Source: Quillaja saponaria (taxonomy: Eukaryota > Streptophyta > Magnoliopsida > Fabales > Quillajaceae). Taken from it: 64,000 nucleotides of DNA. Made by a program: the position numbers and the translations under genes. Positions 36,175 to 52,130 of the stretch are shown here, piece by piece. How positions within the stretch are numbered: position 1 is the first letter of the stretch; each line of letters begins with the position of its first letter. The stretch covers positions 3,038,001-3,102,000 of the forward strand of contig CM055609.1 in the NCBI GenBank assembly GCA_029379385.1, in the 5' to 3' direction. The notes beneath the pieces are model-generated. The model made no database searches, was not told the DNA's origin, and saw only the letters and a list, made by a program, of their open reading frames with translations.

Positions 36175-37452
36175 ATGGCAACCCTTCAAGTTTCTGTTAA
36201 CTTGGCTTCTAAAGGAACAATTAGTGCAACAATCAATGTGCCTAAGATCCGGGTGAGCCATGTCTCTATTCCACAGCTCCCATTTAGAGGTTTGGTGGAG
36301 GAATTGGACAACAGAAATAATCAAACAGTTGATAAGACAACCCTTATAAAAGAAGATGCTTACTACTCTAGCAGCATTGGTACCAACATTTTTACAGCTC
36401 ACAGCATAAATAATAATTCTGATCCTTTGGTGATTTCTAAGCTTCATTCAATCATGGAAGCTATCGCAGATAGAGTGGAAATGCACAAGAATATTGGAGT
36501 ACAGCGTGACAATTGGAACCATCTTCTATTGACATCAGTTAATGCAATTACTCTTGCTGCTGCAACCATGACTGGCATTGCAGCCATTAGCACGACCTTG
36601 GAGCCTGTTGTAGCACTTAAGGTGTCCTCTACTTTGCTTTATTTGGCAGCCACTGCAATCCTAGTGGTGATGAACAAGATTCAGCCATCCCAACTGGCAG
36701 AAGAACAGAGAAACGCCGCTAGATTGTTCAAGCAGCTTCATGGAGAAATTGAAACAAAACTGGCTCTCTGCAAGCCTACTATAAATGATGTGAATGAAGC
36801 AATGGACAGAGTCTTGGCATTGGACAGGGCATACCCACTTCCTCTATTAGGTGTAATGCTTGAAAAATTCCCACAAATTGTTGAACCAGCAGTGTGGTGG
36901 CCAAAAGGAAATCAAAGACAAATAGAAGGGCTTGGTGAGAAAGTGAAAGGAAATGGGTGGGATACAAAGTTGGAAGAGGAAATGAGAGAGATTGTTGAGG
37001 TTTTGCAGAGGAAGGATATTCCAGAGTACTTGAGGTTGAGTGAAAAAGCCTTAAACTTTAATAGGTTCTTAGCAATTTCTGGTCCATTGCTAACAGGAAT
37101 TGCAGCTCTGGGGTCAGCTTTTGTGGGTAATACTAATGGAGTATGGGCTGAGATACTTGGAGTCATGGGTGGAGCTTTGGCAAGTGTGGTTAACACATTG
37201 GAGCATGGTGGGCAAGTGGGAATGGTGTTTGAGATGTATAGGGGTAATGCAGGTTTTTTTAAGCTCATGAAAGAGACAATAGAATCAAATATAAGGGAAA
37301 AAGATACTGAAAAAAGAGAAAATGGGGAGTTGCTTAAAATGAAAGTTGCTCTACAGCTGGGTAGGAGTCTATCAGAACTGAAGCATATTGCTGTATTATC
37401 TTCAGAAAATAAGGCTTCCAAAATTGAGGAGTTTGCTAGTAAGCTTTTCTAA
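36175..37452 (+). CDS. At4g22030-like protein (named probable F-box), copy 2
   Basis: Single-exon gene, 425 residues, paralogue of 29179-30453. Aligned blocks are very similar: RVEMHKNIGVQRDNWNHLLL, a hydrophobic Ala/Thr/Gly segment, the block VVMNKIQPSQLAEEQRNAAR, LDRAYPLPLLGVMLEKFP, AISGPLLTGIAALGSAFVGN, EHGGQVGMVFEMYR and a shared C-terminus EEFASKLF. The N-terminus differs more (MATLQVSVNLASKG) but is again Ser/Thr-rich, lacks acidic residues at its start and may be a transit peptide. Two hydrophobic segments suggest membrane association. No F-box is visible. The two copies are transcribed away from each other with PMP22 between them, suggesting an inverted duplication or insertion of PMP22. 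The function is unknown. Confidence 0.86.
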   Translation: MATLQVSVNLASKGTISATINVPKIRVSHVSIPQLPFRGLVEELDNRNNQTVDKTTLIKEDAYYSSSIGTNIFTAHSINNNSDPLVISKLHSIMEAIADRVEMHKNIGVQRDNWNHLLLTSVNAITLAAATMTGIAAISTTLEPVVALKVSSTLLYLAATAILVVMNKIQPSQLAEEQRNAARLFKQLHGEIETKLALCKPTINDVNEAMDRVLALDRAYPLPLLGVMLEKFPQIVEPAVWWPKGNQRQIEGLGEKVKGNGWDTKLEEEMREIVEVLQRKDIPEYLRLSEKALNFNRFLAISGPLLTGIAALGSAFVGNTNGVWAEILGVMGGALASVVNTLEHGGQVGMVFEMYRGNAGFFKLMKETIESNIREKDTEKRENGELLKMKVALQLGRSLSELKHIAVLSSENKASKIEEFASKLF

Positions 37453-39268
37453 TTAGTGCATAGACTAGTGTGATGTATTTTTGTACATATGAAACAGCTT
37501 TAGCCATCTGTTAACTCAGATCAATTGCTAAATGTTATTACTTAGAAGATGTAGCTATTAGAACTGAAATAACCCATTGTCTTTGTTCTGTATACTTCAA
37601 ACAGAGTAGTGGAGAATAGTAGAAGCACCATGTACTAATAATTTCTAATCAAGGATATCAATACTAATCAAGAATATTGATACATACTCAGAGTCAAAGT
37701 GTTCTATATGCTCAAATATAAAAAAAAAAGTAAATCTTAAGTGGAGCTCACTCATATTAAAGAAGTTAAATGAATGAATCATTTTGCACCGTACACTTAA
37801 ACTCTCCCTAATCAATTGCTAATTTTATGTTGATGTGATGACACCGTGTCGTATCCGCCAATGCTAATAAATTAACCATGAAGAAAAATGGGAAAGCTTT
37901 ATCTAAGATTAGTTAATTCCTGGCTATCATATGTAGATAAAAAGGAAACTAAAAGAACCATGTGATGACACCATTGTATTCACCAACTCTAATGATTTTC
38001 CTCATCAAAACCGCTATAATAGACAGTGGTTGTGGTGTAATTGCTTGAGAGCAAAGGCTACTTAATGCCCATCTTCTGTGTCAGTTTTAGGACATCCCAA
38101 CTACACAATTTCTTAGGTGAACTACCAGCTGTAAGTGGCTTTAAAACATTTTGGCATGAAATGGGTGAAGCAAGGAGCTCATGCTTCATATATAAAGTCA
38201 GTTTTTCTGATCTAGTTTCAATTTCAAAATTAGTTTAAGCTTATAATGAAAAAAACATCAAATGGCACAAAAGTTGAGATGGTATTGTTTATTTAGTAAA
38301 ATTGAATCATCTGTCCCTCACTTCCCTTGTCTCTTTGCATCATTGCATGGTTGAGCAACATCAAGGGTTTCTTGCCTAATATGGCTAACAAGGTTGTATA
38401 TTTTAATTATTGATCATATGGTCCACATGGTTACTAATTTCTTGGACATTATACTTGAACTACTTCTTTACACAAAGTCAAGTAATATAAATCAATATAC
38501 TAATGTTGTTCTTCCAATTAAGCTTCCTCTCAAGTTGCAATTTGTTTCTACATTGCTTTTTGTTGCATTGCATTTTTTTTTTTGTTGACATTCATAAATT
38601 TCCAGATTTAATCTATCTTTAAAAAAAAAAAAAAATTTAATTTTATGTATTTACAAGAATTTGTAACCAAAATTTGAAGGGCAAATAGTTTAGATGTTAA
38701 TTTTGATTTTATTTTTCTTACTTGGAACTCATAATCTTCACTTAGTAGTGCTATACTTAGTAACACACCCTAAACATTACCTATAAAAAGAAGAAAAAGA
38801 AGATGGATATTAAGCCCATAAAGAATAGCACACAATTACTTGCCAAGGAAAAAGTATGGTGGTCCTAAAGTCATGATAATTTAATTGCATTTACTACTTG
38901 AGAGAAAGGATAAAATAGTAAAGGAGGGGTTTTTAAAATTAATAAAATCAAAGCCCTTCATTGGAAATTAATGAAATTTGGAGGACTCTTTACAGAAACA
39001 AATGCAAATATTTTTGAAGAAGAAAGCAGCAGAGGCACGATGATGACGAGAATTGGAAACCCATTCTCTCTGCCTTTCTCTGCACTTTCTTTCTTCTACT
39101 CTGAAAAAGACTCTGAGGTCACACCCATTTCATCTTCCATAGATTTTTATCCAATGTTCTCCCTCTTATGCTATTGAATTGTATTGTACCCTCCTTTTGG
39201 GCTTCCTATCAATCCAATTCAATCTCAACCTCAAAGATCTGAAAGGTTTTGACTTTCTTGTATGAAAG
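37453..39268. other. Intergenic spacer, At4g22030-like copy 2 to BAP31-like gene
   Basis: 1.8 kb, AT-rich, with an A-tract at about 38621-38634 and a T-tract near 38573-38583. The last 300 bp are the 5' region of the BAP31-like gene. An upstream ATG at 39262 overlaps its start. No gene could be supported. Confidence 0.45.
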
Positions 39269-41006
39269 ATGATTCATCTATTGTTCACGGTGGTTTTTTC
39301 AGAAATGGCTTTGGTATTGTTGATGCTATTCAAAACCCCTTTAAGGAAGCTGGTGATAATGGGTTTGGATCGGTTAAAGCGAGGCCGTGGACCGGTAATG
39401 GTGAAGACCGTGGCGGGTACGGTTTTTGTGGTGTTAATGTCCAGTGTGTACAGCATGGTGAAGATTAAGAAGCGTGGGATTGACGATGGTGCTCTCAGTC
39501 CTACCGATCAGGTTCTCATGGCCAAGCATCTCCTTGAAGCTACTCTCATGGGTATTTCTTTGTTTTTATTTTTCCATAAAATTTCGTTTATTCTCGAAAT
39601 TCAATTTATTGTTCTCATGAGGAAGGTGGATATGATTGGCTTGATAGTTCTACATGATTCATGTGCTAAATTAGCTCTCTGCACAATGGTATAGGGAAAC
39701 GATTTGTCTATTTGCTTCTGCTAAATGCGGATATAGTTTACAAATTATATCTGAAACCAATTTTGCATTGTGGATGTCTTCCAGGTTTTTGTAGAAACCG
39801 TTTTTATTCTAAGTTGTCCTTTAGTGTATTTTTCTAAGGTCTGATCAGCAATTAATGGCTTTAGTTCAATTTATTTGTCTATTCTTCTAGGATTAAGTAG
39901 TCTTCACTTGTGTATCTAGAGTTATGCCGCCGCTGGTTATTGGTACTGGTTATTTATGGGCTGAGCTATGTATGTTCTTCAAACTTGAAATGGTAGCGAC
40001 AGCTAGCTTAGAGGCTAGGTGGGGGGAGGGGAACCAATTATGAGCAGTCTAAAGTGGTGTAGTTGGGAGAAAAGAAACTTATATCTGCTTTGAGTATATT
40101 GGTCATTATGCATTCTTGTTAGTTCCTCTACTATTTCTGCAAAACCAATTAGTTCTCCTATAGCTTAATATATCATACTCGTTTGCTTCCAACTGTTGAT
40201 TGTGTCTTTCTAACATATAGTGTTAGTAATCTGATAAAATGTATCTTAACCTTTACATGATTGTTTTCATTATCTTCTGGCTAATAACTTGAAAAGTTAT
40301 ATATATCAAGTCTTCAAGTGCATAATTGCTACAGTTTTTTTTCTGTGATTTATGGATGCCTCCCTCGTACATGTCTTTTGAATGGAATATGTGACTTGCA
40401 CCAAATATCTCCTTCTTTCTTGTTGTCTTGCCGAAGACTTTTGGGTCATGCCCCGTCCCCTTCAAAAGCAGGGGTGCATGGAGAAAAATTGGGGTCTTTG
40501 ATTACCTGTAAAAGATGAACTCGTCATTGAGTTTCACTACTAATTATTTTCGTAGAGTCCTGCCCTTCTTCAGAGACTTTGTTGGCAATTCAACCTTTCT
40601 TAAGCTTGACTTATTCTTTTCAGGGGCTGTCCTTTTTCTTGCACTTATGATAGACAGACTGCACCACTATATTAGAGAACTTAGTATACGGAGGAAGAGT
40701 ATGGAGGCTGCCAAGAAACAAAACCGAGTGTCTGAGGAAGGGAAAGTGGGAATTTCCCAGGAAATCAGAGCCTTGGAGGGAGAAACAGCTGCATTGCGGG
40801 AAAAAGTCAAGAAGCTGGAATCTGAACTCGAGTCTAAAAGAAAAGACATAAGTGTTGCTGAATCCAATACAGTTGCTCTAAGGAAGCAATCTGAAGGCTT
40901 CCTTCTTGAGTATGATCGTTTACTTGGGGAAAACCAAAACCTTCGGAACCAACTACAATCTTTGGACCAGAGATTGTCACGTTCAGGTAGCAAGAAGAAT
41001 ATGTAA
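39269..41006 (+). CDS. BAP31-like endoplasmic reticulum membrane protein
   Basis: Plant homologue of B-cell receptor-associated protein 31/29, an ER membrane chaperone or sorting factor. Two exons, 39269-39551 and 40624-41006, join in phase to give 221 residues, the usual plant size. Three hydrophobic segments lie near residues 3-20 (LLFTVVFSEMALVLLMLF), 45-62 (KTVAGTVFVVLMSSVYSM) and 96-110 (VLFLALMIDRLHHY). A charged coiled coil then runs from about 125 to 212 with Leu/Ile heptads. The last four residues are KKNM, a perfect KKxx dilysine COPI retrieval signal. An ATG at 39262, 7 nt upstream in another frame, opens a 68-codon ORF overlapping the start, which may lower translation. The 3' end faces the MAPKKK gene. 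Confidence 0.92.
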
Positions 41007-42905
41007 GGAACATTGCAGCTGGAAAACGGTTTGTTCATCTTTTACTTGTCGAGAGTTCCAAGGTGTTGGTAAAGGCTAGGAACCCCAGTAAACATGTTGC
41101 AAGATATAGAATTTTTACTTTGTGAGCTTCAGTTACGCAATAGGGTGAATGGATCAGTTTTGTCATGAAAAACCGTTATGAATTCTTTTATGGTACTATA
41201 GAGAAATTATACTTCTGATTTCTTCACTTTTGTGTATGAGTATTTTATGACGTTTTGATAACATAGAACAGTTACTGCAAATGGTGCTTTAAGATTGTAG
41301 ATGGTGTTGCAGTGAAGTATCTGGACTTTTAGTCTGTCTTATTGTTCTCCTGCAAGCCTAGAGCACAGCCCAATTATCTAAATGGTGCTTGGGTTGGCAT
41401 GATTTTCTTTGCTAGTTCTAACGAAGGATTGAACACAACCCGAACTGGCGGTTTGCACTCTAATTCACCCATTAGTAAAGTATTAGGATCAAGTGGTTTT
41501 GGGTACAACTGGAACTGAGTATATAATATCTGTCACATTTGGGTACTTAAACGGTGCCAAGTATGGGTCAGACTCAGAGGTAACTTAATTTCAGAGTGAC
41601 TAGTACCTCCTCTAGTGATATATGAGTTCATAATGATAACAGGTTTTACCTTCACATTAGGATTATCATCTTTTTCTATTTTGGCTCCTTCTCTGTTTAA
41701 TTTGGTGTACTCCAATAGTCCAACCAATCCCAAGCTTATTTGTTGTAGTAGTCCACTTCATATACTTCCTCTCTTTCATCCAAATGGGTATATTATACTA
41801 AAGTTATAGATGTGTATTGTATATACTATGCGATATTTCAGGCCGTGAGACGGCCGCTACTCAGCTGAAATGGCCATTATAAGGATTAAAGAGATTCTCC
41901 ATGTACAAAGAACTTTTTAGGGCTATTGATTCTAGGCTGAGCATTGTGCTACGCTTTTAACGTTCTCAAATCAAAGATCATTTGGAAAAAGGAATAAATA
42001 ATAATTAAGGAATAGCTTAAGTGGGAACTGGTGTTAGAATTCCACTATAACGTTGTTGAAGGTATTAGAATAGCTTGATCATTAAGCAAAGTACACATTT
42101 TGAATTGCAGGATAGTGGTTAATTACGAGCATTAGTTAGGTATAAGTGTTGGTATACACAAAGGTTATTTCTCAGATGGATAAACAGATTCCTCTTTTTT
42201 GGTTTGTTTACTTGCTTTATTCCCTGCTCCTTTGGGTACAGGGGAAGGCGGTTGCATAGTGACAGGGGAAGACAGCTCACAAATGCAGGCATGAGAAGCA
42301 CCTTGTGTAGGATGGAGAAAAAGGTTGAGTTAACTACCTAAATCCTAATAATATTGTATATGTGAATCAAACCAATTGAACCCGACAATGTAAACCTTGG
42401 GTTGAGAAATATTGTATGACTGAACACTAAGTCATTAATCAGTACCAGTCACATTTTCAATTAACAGCAGCATCCCAAAATCATAGTTATGTGTGTGAAG
42501 GCCAAACCAACTTGATTCTTAAACTAAAAACAGAGTTGAACATGGATTGGCCAAAAATTATGTTTGTACCCTTATCCCCAAATGCTAATTTAGTGGCAAC
42601 AAAACTGGAACCTTGGTGAAATTGCCCCCCAACACAACCCTTGTAGCTGTAATTGGTGGGTCAGAGACACAGACACTATCAAAAGAAAAAGAAAAGAAAA
42701 AAGTAGCAGATCATTCATCAAAACAATTTCCTTGGCTTCAAAATCAAGTGTTCTGTTAGGAACATTCTGTTTACATGGACAACATACAATTAAGTCTTTC
42801 CCTCTGTTATTACCATAATTGTAGTTGCCGCAGCTATTACTACTATTACTAGCAATGTTTGCAGTACTACTATTACTCAAGCCAATGGTTTTTGTGGTTG
42901 TGTTT
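41007..42905. other. Convergent spacer, BAP31-like to MAPKKK
   Basis: 1.9 kb holding both 3' UTRs. The right end is rich in simple A/C/T motifs (GTTGCCGCAGCTATTACTAC near 42820). No gene, repeat family or RNA could be supported. Confidence 0.4.
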
Positions 42906-44034
42906 TCATTCAAAAACTATCAAACCATTGTCATGTGTAACACATTCAGTGTCTGCCCCACTAGTCTCTGCGTGTTCATTGGCATTGAACTTTGGCTTGT
43001 TAAGATCCTGGCTGCCACTGAAGCTGTCTAACTCATGAATCCCATTGCTTCTCACTGTGACCCAGTTGTCATCCCATTGCCAATTGGGGTGACCCCCAAA
43101 CACTTGCTGGAGTCTGTCTAGGGGAGAATAAGAAGAACAAGTATGGGTCGGATTCTGAATTGTCTCTAGCTTCTCCATTGAGCCCCAAATGCCTTGGTCC
43201 AATATACTAGTTGGAGTGTCCATATTGTAACCATTAATTTCCTTCATAACCAAATTGGTTTCCTCAACAAACCCATGCTTCAGTAGTTCACCCACTGACC
43301 ATCTTTCTTTTGGGTCTCTTTCCAAACACTTGCTCAAAAAATCCCTCCCTTGCTTTGACATAAAACTTGGTATCTCCGGCACCTCCCCCGATAACCCGAT
43401 CCAATAAAGTGCAGAAACCGGGTCAGAAACATCAGGCCAGGGGGCTTGCCCGGTTACCATTTCTACCACGGTACATCCCAGAGCCCACACATCAGCAGGG
43501 AATCCTTGTTGTTCCCCACGCGCCACCTCAGGAGCCATAAATACCGGCGTACCAGCAATTGACCAATCAGAATTTGACACCTCGTCAACCCTCCTAGCAC
43601 AACCCAAGTCAGCAATCTTGACTCCTTCATTAGTGACCAAAACATTTTGGCCCTTTATATCACAATGCACTATTCCATTTGAGTGAAGGTATTGAAGCCC
43701 AAGTAAAATTTGCCTTGCATAAGTTCTGGCAATTGTCTCTTCTAGCCCACCATTGCACTTCCGAATTGCATCGGAAAACCGTGCCAAGAGGTGCATATTC
43801 CATGAACAAATTGTACAAGATGGTACCATTTTCTGTTGTAAAGTCACAACCTTTGTATGCCACAATTTGGTGACACTTCAATGTGGAAAGAATTCTTTGT
43901 TCCCTTTTGAGGAATTCCGATTGAGCAAGCTCAGCCGACTTGACAGCAAAGACTTGACCGGACCCCTTAGCAGTGGCAATTGAGACGGTGGCGGTGGATC
44001 CCCGCCCGACGGTCTGCCCTCTAGTCCAGTCCAT
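42906..44034 (-). CDS. MAPKKK17/18-like kinase (MEKK subfamily), frameshifted
   Basis: Intronless MAP kinase kinase kinase of the short MEKK type, whose Arabidopsis relatives MAPKKK17/18 act with MKK3 in abscisic acid signalling. Read from 44034: WTRGQTVGRGSTATVS (glycine loop), FAVKSAEL (catalytic Lys), ILYNLFMEYAPLGT (hinge). The frame then breaks in the T-run at 43775-43778 (AAAA on the given strand). In the next frame it continues with SDAIRKCNGGLEE, GIVHCDIKGQNVLV (HCD in place of HRD), KIADLGCARR (DLG in place of DFG, usual in this clade), AGTPVFMAPEVARGE and a C-terminal tail ending GLIVFE. Removing one T restores 375 residues, normal for the clade; as written the product is truncated before the catalytic loop. 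Upstream are a TATA element and G-boxes. Confidence 0.88.
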
Positions 44035-44118
44035 TGAGAAATGAAGATGGTAGAGAATGAAGGTTTTGCAAGTTTGGTATGTGACTTGTTTTGTTTTGTT
44101 AGTTAGAGAGGTTTTTAT

Positions 44119-44130
44119 GTATTTATATAT
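44119..44130 (-). promoter_or_regulatory. TATA box of the MAPKKK gene
   Basis: The minus strand reads ATATATAAATAC here, about 90 bp before the ATG at 44034. This places the transcription start roughly 60 bp before the ATG. Confidence 0.5.
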
Positions 44131-44265
44131 GCACAGAATAAAAAAATTGGCATTTTGGCATATTGGCAAAGCAAGAAGCTAATGGTTTGAAAAAACTTCA
44201 ATTTTCTTTGTGACCAATGGACGGCCGCCGTCTGTTTTTCTCACTCTCTTTTGTTATGAGGGATC

Positions 44266-44368
44266 CACGTGGCAAAAGGAGAATAGCAAAGGGGGAAACT
44301 TGTATTGGCCGGCAGTTCATTTCACTTGGCTAGTTCACAGTTGCACATGGTGGCACGTGATCACGTGC
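44266..44368. promoter_or_regulatory. G-box/ABRE cluster with 16-bp palindrome upstream of the MAPKKK gene
   Basis: Three CACGTG cores lie at 44266-44271, 44354-44359 and 44362-44367, that is 230-335 bp before the ATG at 44034. The last two form a perfect 16-bp palindrome, GCACGTGATCACGTGC, at 44353-44368. CACGTG with flanking G/T is the core bound by ABF/AREB bZIP factors. This fits the abscisic-acid induction known for MAPKKK17/18, though binding here is inferred. Confidence 0.6.
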
Positions 44369-46407
44369 AATGAGTGCGGTGCCAGGCATGCAAATTGGTA
44401 TGCTTCATGAGGTAATGAAATTGAAGAAGGCATACAAGTACAATGGACTGGTACATTGTATGGGATATTCTAATGGTTTAGTTTTTGAACTAAGATTGGG
44501 GGAAAGGGTTCAATTTATTTTAAGGGATTGACTTTAATCAAGTCTATGATGCTCTTCTAAATTTCAAAAGTAAACCTTGAGTTATATTAAATGGATTTCA
44601 CCTTGAGTGTGTTACCTACCATCAATTATACTAAGAGTTTGTTTGGATTGGCAATAAGGTGATCTAGAATTATGGTTTCTGTCTCATCATATTTGTAGTG
44701 TGTTTGGACTGTATTATAATTTGTGACTATAATTTGAAAAGTTGATTTGTGTGAAAAATATATAAAAAATAATAATAATTTATTTTTAATGTATTTGGAT
44801 TGTTTAAAAGTTGAGTCATTGAAAAATAAAATAAAATAAAACTAAAAGATATAAAGCAACAATAAAAAGAAAAATGGGTGAGCCTGCATCTGGGGATGCT
44901 TGACATTGAAGCGCCCTAGAGATGCTGGATGCGGTACGGCCGCGCTGCCTCAAACCAAACAGGCTTTAAGTGAGTTTTTAAAAGATGACATTTTAAAGAA
45001 GTTTAGATAGAAGAAATTGCTTCATTTTCTCTCTCTTCAAATTGGTGTTAAAAGCTGCTTATCCACATCAAATGTCAAAAGGGCAACTCTAATTCCCTTA
45101 GTATTCTACTTATTGATCATTAGTATTTCTAGGCTGTTTAGGTTTTATAATCCATTAAGAGCTCAATGGCTATATTAGTCTATACTAGTTGGATTTTAAG
45201 TAAAGCAAAGGCAAAGAGGAAAAGGTTAAAAAGGAGTGAGCAAGAGCTAGCTTTGTGACTGCAAACAGCTCAAGAAAGCCCAAACTCTCTCTCTCTGTCT
45301 CTTTTAAAATATGATGACAGTCGGAGAATAAATAGTTACCACCAATTTTTTTTATGCTGCTATGAGGGCTGGACGGCGTTTGACTCTGTGTGTGTGTATG
45401 TGTTTGAGGGCTCATGAATTTGTGGTGTGGCATCAGTGATGCGTCCCTTTGAAGCAACCCAATCATTAAAGTCTGCAGCCTCACATGCCGCCCACCAATG
45501 CCTTCCCTTTTATATTCCCTCTCCTTTCTATCTCATGTGTTAGCTTTCGGTAGAGTTTTGCTCTATGGTTCTCAAGCTTGATCCCCCTTTTGCTTTTCAA
45601 ACGAGGAAAATAAAATGTAATTAATGCTTAAAGTATGTTTATTGAGATTCAAATTATAACATCTAATGTTGTTTAAGGCGCTAATACCATTTTTTATTGT
45701 GAATAGGGTCATTGTATCAAAATTGATATTACAGATTGGAATCTTTTGACTCATTACAAGTAAAATATTTGATTCATGAATCAACTTCTGAAATAAACAG
45801 CTAAAACAGATGTAATCCACAAATAATTGTAGAAAATTCTGGATTTAATATACTCATTATTAGTCATCAATATGTTATTTTGGACAATGCTTGTTCAATT
45901 AATAACTTATGTGTGAATACTTCCATTTAAGAAGGGTACAATGCTTATTCCCCTTCCCACACTCGCCCTCTTATCTATCAGCTAAAAAATAAATTACTAA
46001 CTATAACATCCTTACTTTCAGAGGCTACCAGCATAGTTCTGCTTGACAAACTTAAACAGAGCCTAGTTAATAGGAAATGGAATGGAATTAATAGTATTTT
46101 TATTCAGATCCACACCGACAGTTGTTTCCCAACTAGCCTAGATGGAGATGAACTGGAGACTGCACACGGTACATGAAGAGCAAATGGCATCAAGCATCCA
46201 CACAACTTTCAAACACAAAAGCATATATAGGGGGCAAGTATGTTATAACATATGCTGAACAATAGTTCTCCATGTTGACTAAAAGGGGAGGATGGCAGAT
46301 ACGAACGATATATACAAGCTATATTATAAGCTCCTTATGATTGCAAGAGTACACAAAGTAGTCAATAGTTACGCTCATTTGGAGAGCTACCTACAAAAGT
46401 ACATTCT
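44369..46407. other. Spacer between the MAPKKK promoter and the aspartic proteinase 3' end
   Basis: It contains one MITE (44635-44966). The rest is AT-rich, with a CT run near 45286-45302 and no supported gene. Confidence 0.45.
44635..44966. mobile_element. Tourist/Harbinger-like MITE, 332 bp
   Basis: The left end GAGTTTGTTTGG and the reverse complement of the right end, AAGCCTGTTTGG, form imperfect terminal inverted repeats of the Tourist type. The element is flanked by TAA at 44632-44634 and TAA at 44967-44969, the 3-bp target-site duplication of PIF/Harbinger. It has no coding capacity. The GC-richer right part (GGTACGGCCGCGCTGCC) differs from the AT-rich left. Confidence 0.6.
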
Positions 46408-51431
<5,024 letters not shown>

Positions 51432-52129
51432 CTATTATTCCAAATAAAAATTCAAGTGCGGATGAGCTTTTTTATAACGCAGAACCAACAAACATGAAAC
51501 AGGCAAGATGCTAATATCATAGTTCCGGACAACATTTGCAATATATAAATCAGAAGACTAAAATGGCAACAGATGTTTGCTTCTTGCAAAATCGTAGCAG
51601 TATATACATCAGAAAACTAAAATTGTAAGAGCATGTTTGTTTCTTACAACATGGTAGCGGTTATCCATCAGAAAACTAAAATGACAACAGTGTGTTTTCT
51701 TCATAGATATATCTAAAAGGAGTGAAAATACTCTAGCTGAAAAAGTACAACAAGGAACCAACTAAAAGAAACATGAATATTTAGCATGGCAGAATTTTTG
51801 CCCAAAATGCTACGATCCCAGAAAACAACATGCAAGTAAATTTTCCCTGATTTTCCTGCGTTTTCTAATGAAACAAACAACGCATGATAGCTAAAAGATC
51901 AAAATAAAAAACTGAAACTGAACAACAAAAACACCATAAACCCTGTTACAAATGGAATTGCTCCAGAAAAAAATAAAAAAATAAATTCATAAACCCTACT
52001 AAAATTATAGCCTGAAAAATCCAACAATTGATTCAAAATCTGAAACTTAAAAAAGGAACATCAGCAAAATTAACAACCAGATAAAATCTTAAAGCATCTT
52101 AGGCAAGCAAAAGAGAAAATATTACTCAC
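51432..52129 (-). other. Leader (5' UTR) intron of the aspartic proteinase gene
   Basis: On the minus strand, CTTG|GTGAGTAAT at 52130/52129 is a strong donor and ATTATTATAG-type pyrimidine-poor DNA ends in an AG at 51433-51432, six bases before the ATG. A 5' UTR intron is common in this gene family. It contains a 59-bp minisatellite. Confidence 0.6.
51550..51720. repeat. 59-bp minisatellite, about three copies, in the proteinase leader intron
   Basis: TCAGAAGACTAAAATGGCAA at 51550, TCAGAAAACTAAAATTGTAA at 51609 and TCAGAAAACTAAAATGACAA at 51668 start three consecutive units of 59 bp, each continuing (G)ATGTTTG(C/T)TTCTT. The third unit is degraded at its end. Confidence 0.85.
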
Positions 52130-52130
52130 C

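Noticed and set aside
36912..37421. 169-codon minus-strand ORF
   Set aside because: It is antisense shadow of the At4g22030-like copy 2 coding sequence.
29179..37452. F-box label for the two paralogues
   Set aside because: The family name is used in annotations, but no F-box-like motif is visible in either N-terminus, so the function was not adopted.
39001..39180. Short ORF before the BAP31-like gene
   Set aside because: It lies in the likely 5' UTR or promoter, with no domain and no splice link to the main frame.
42590..42913. Asn/Ser-rich minus-strand ORF just after the kinase stop
   Set aside because: It lies in the expected 3' UTR of the MAPKKK gene, in another frame, with low complexity.
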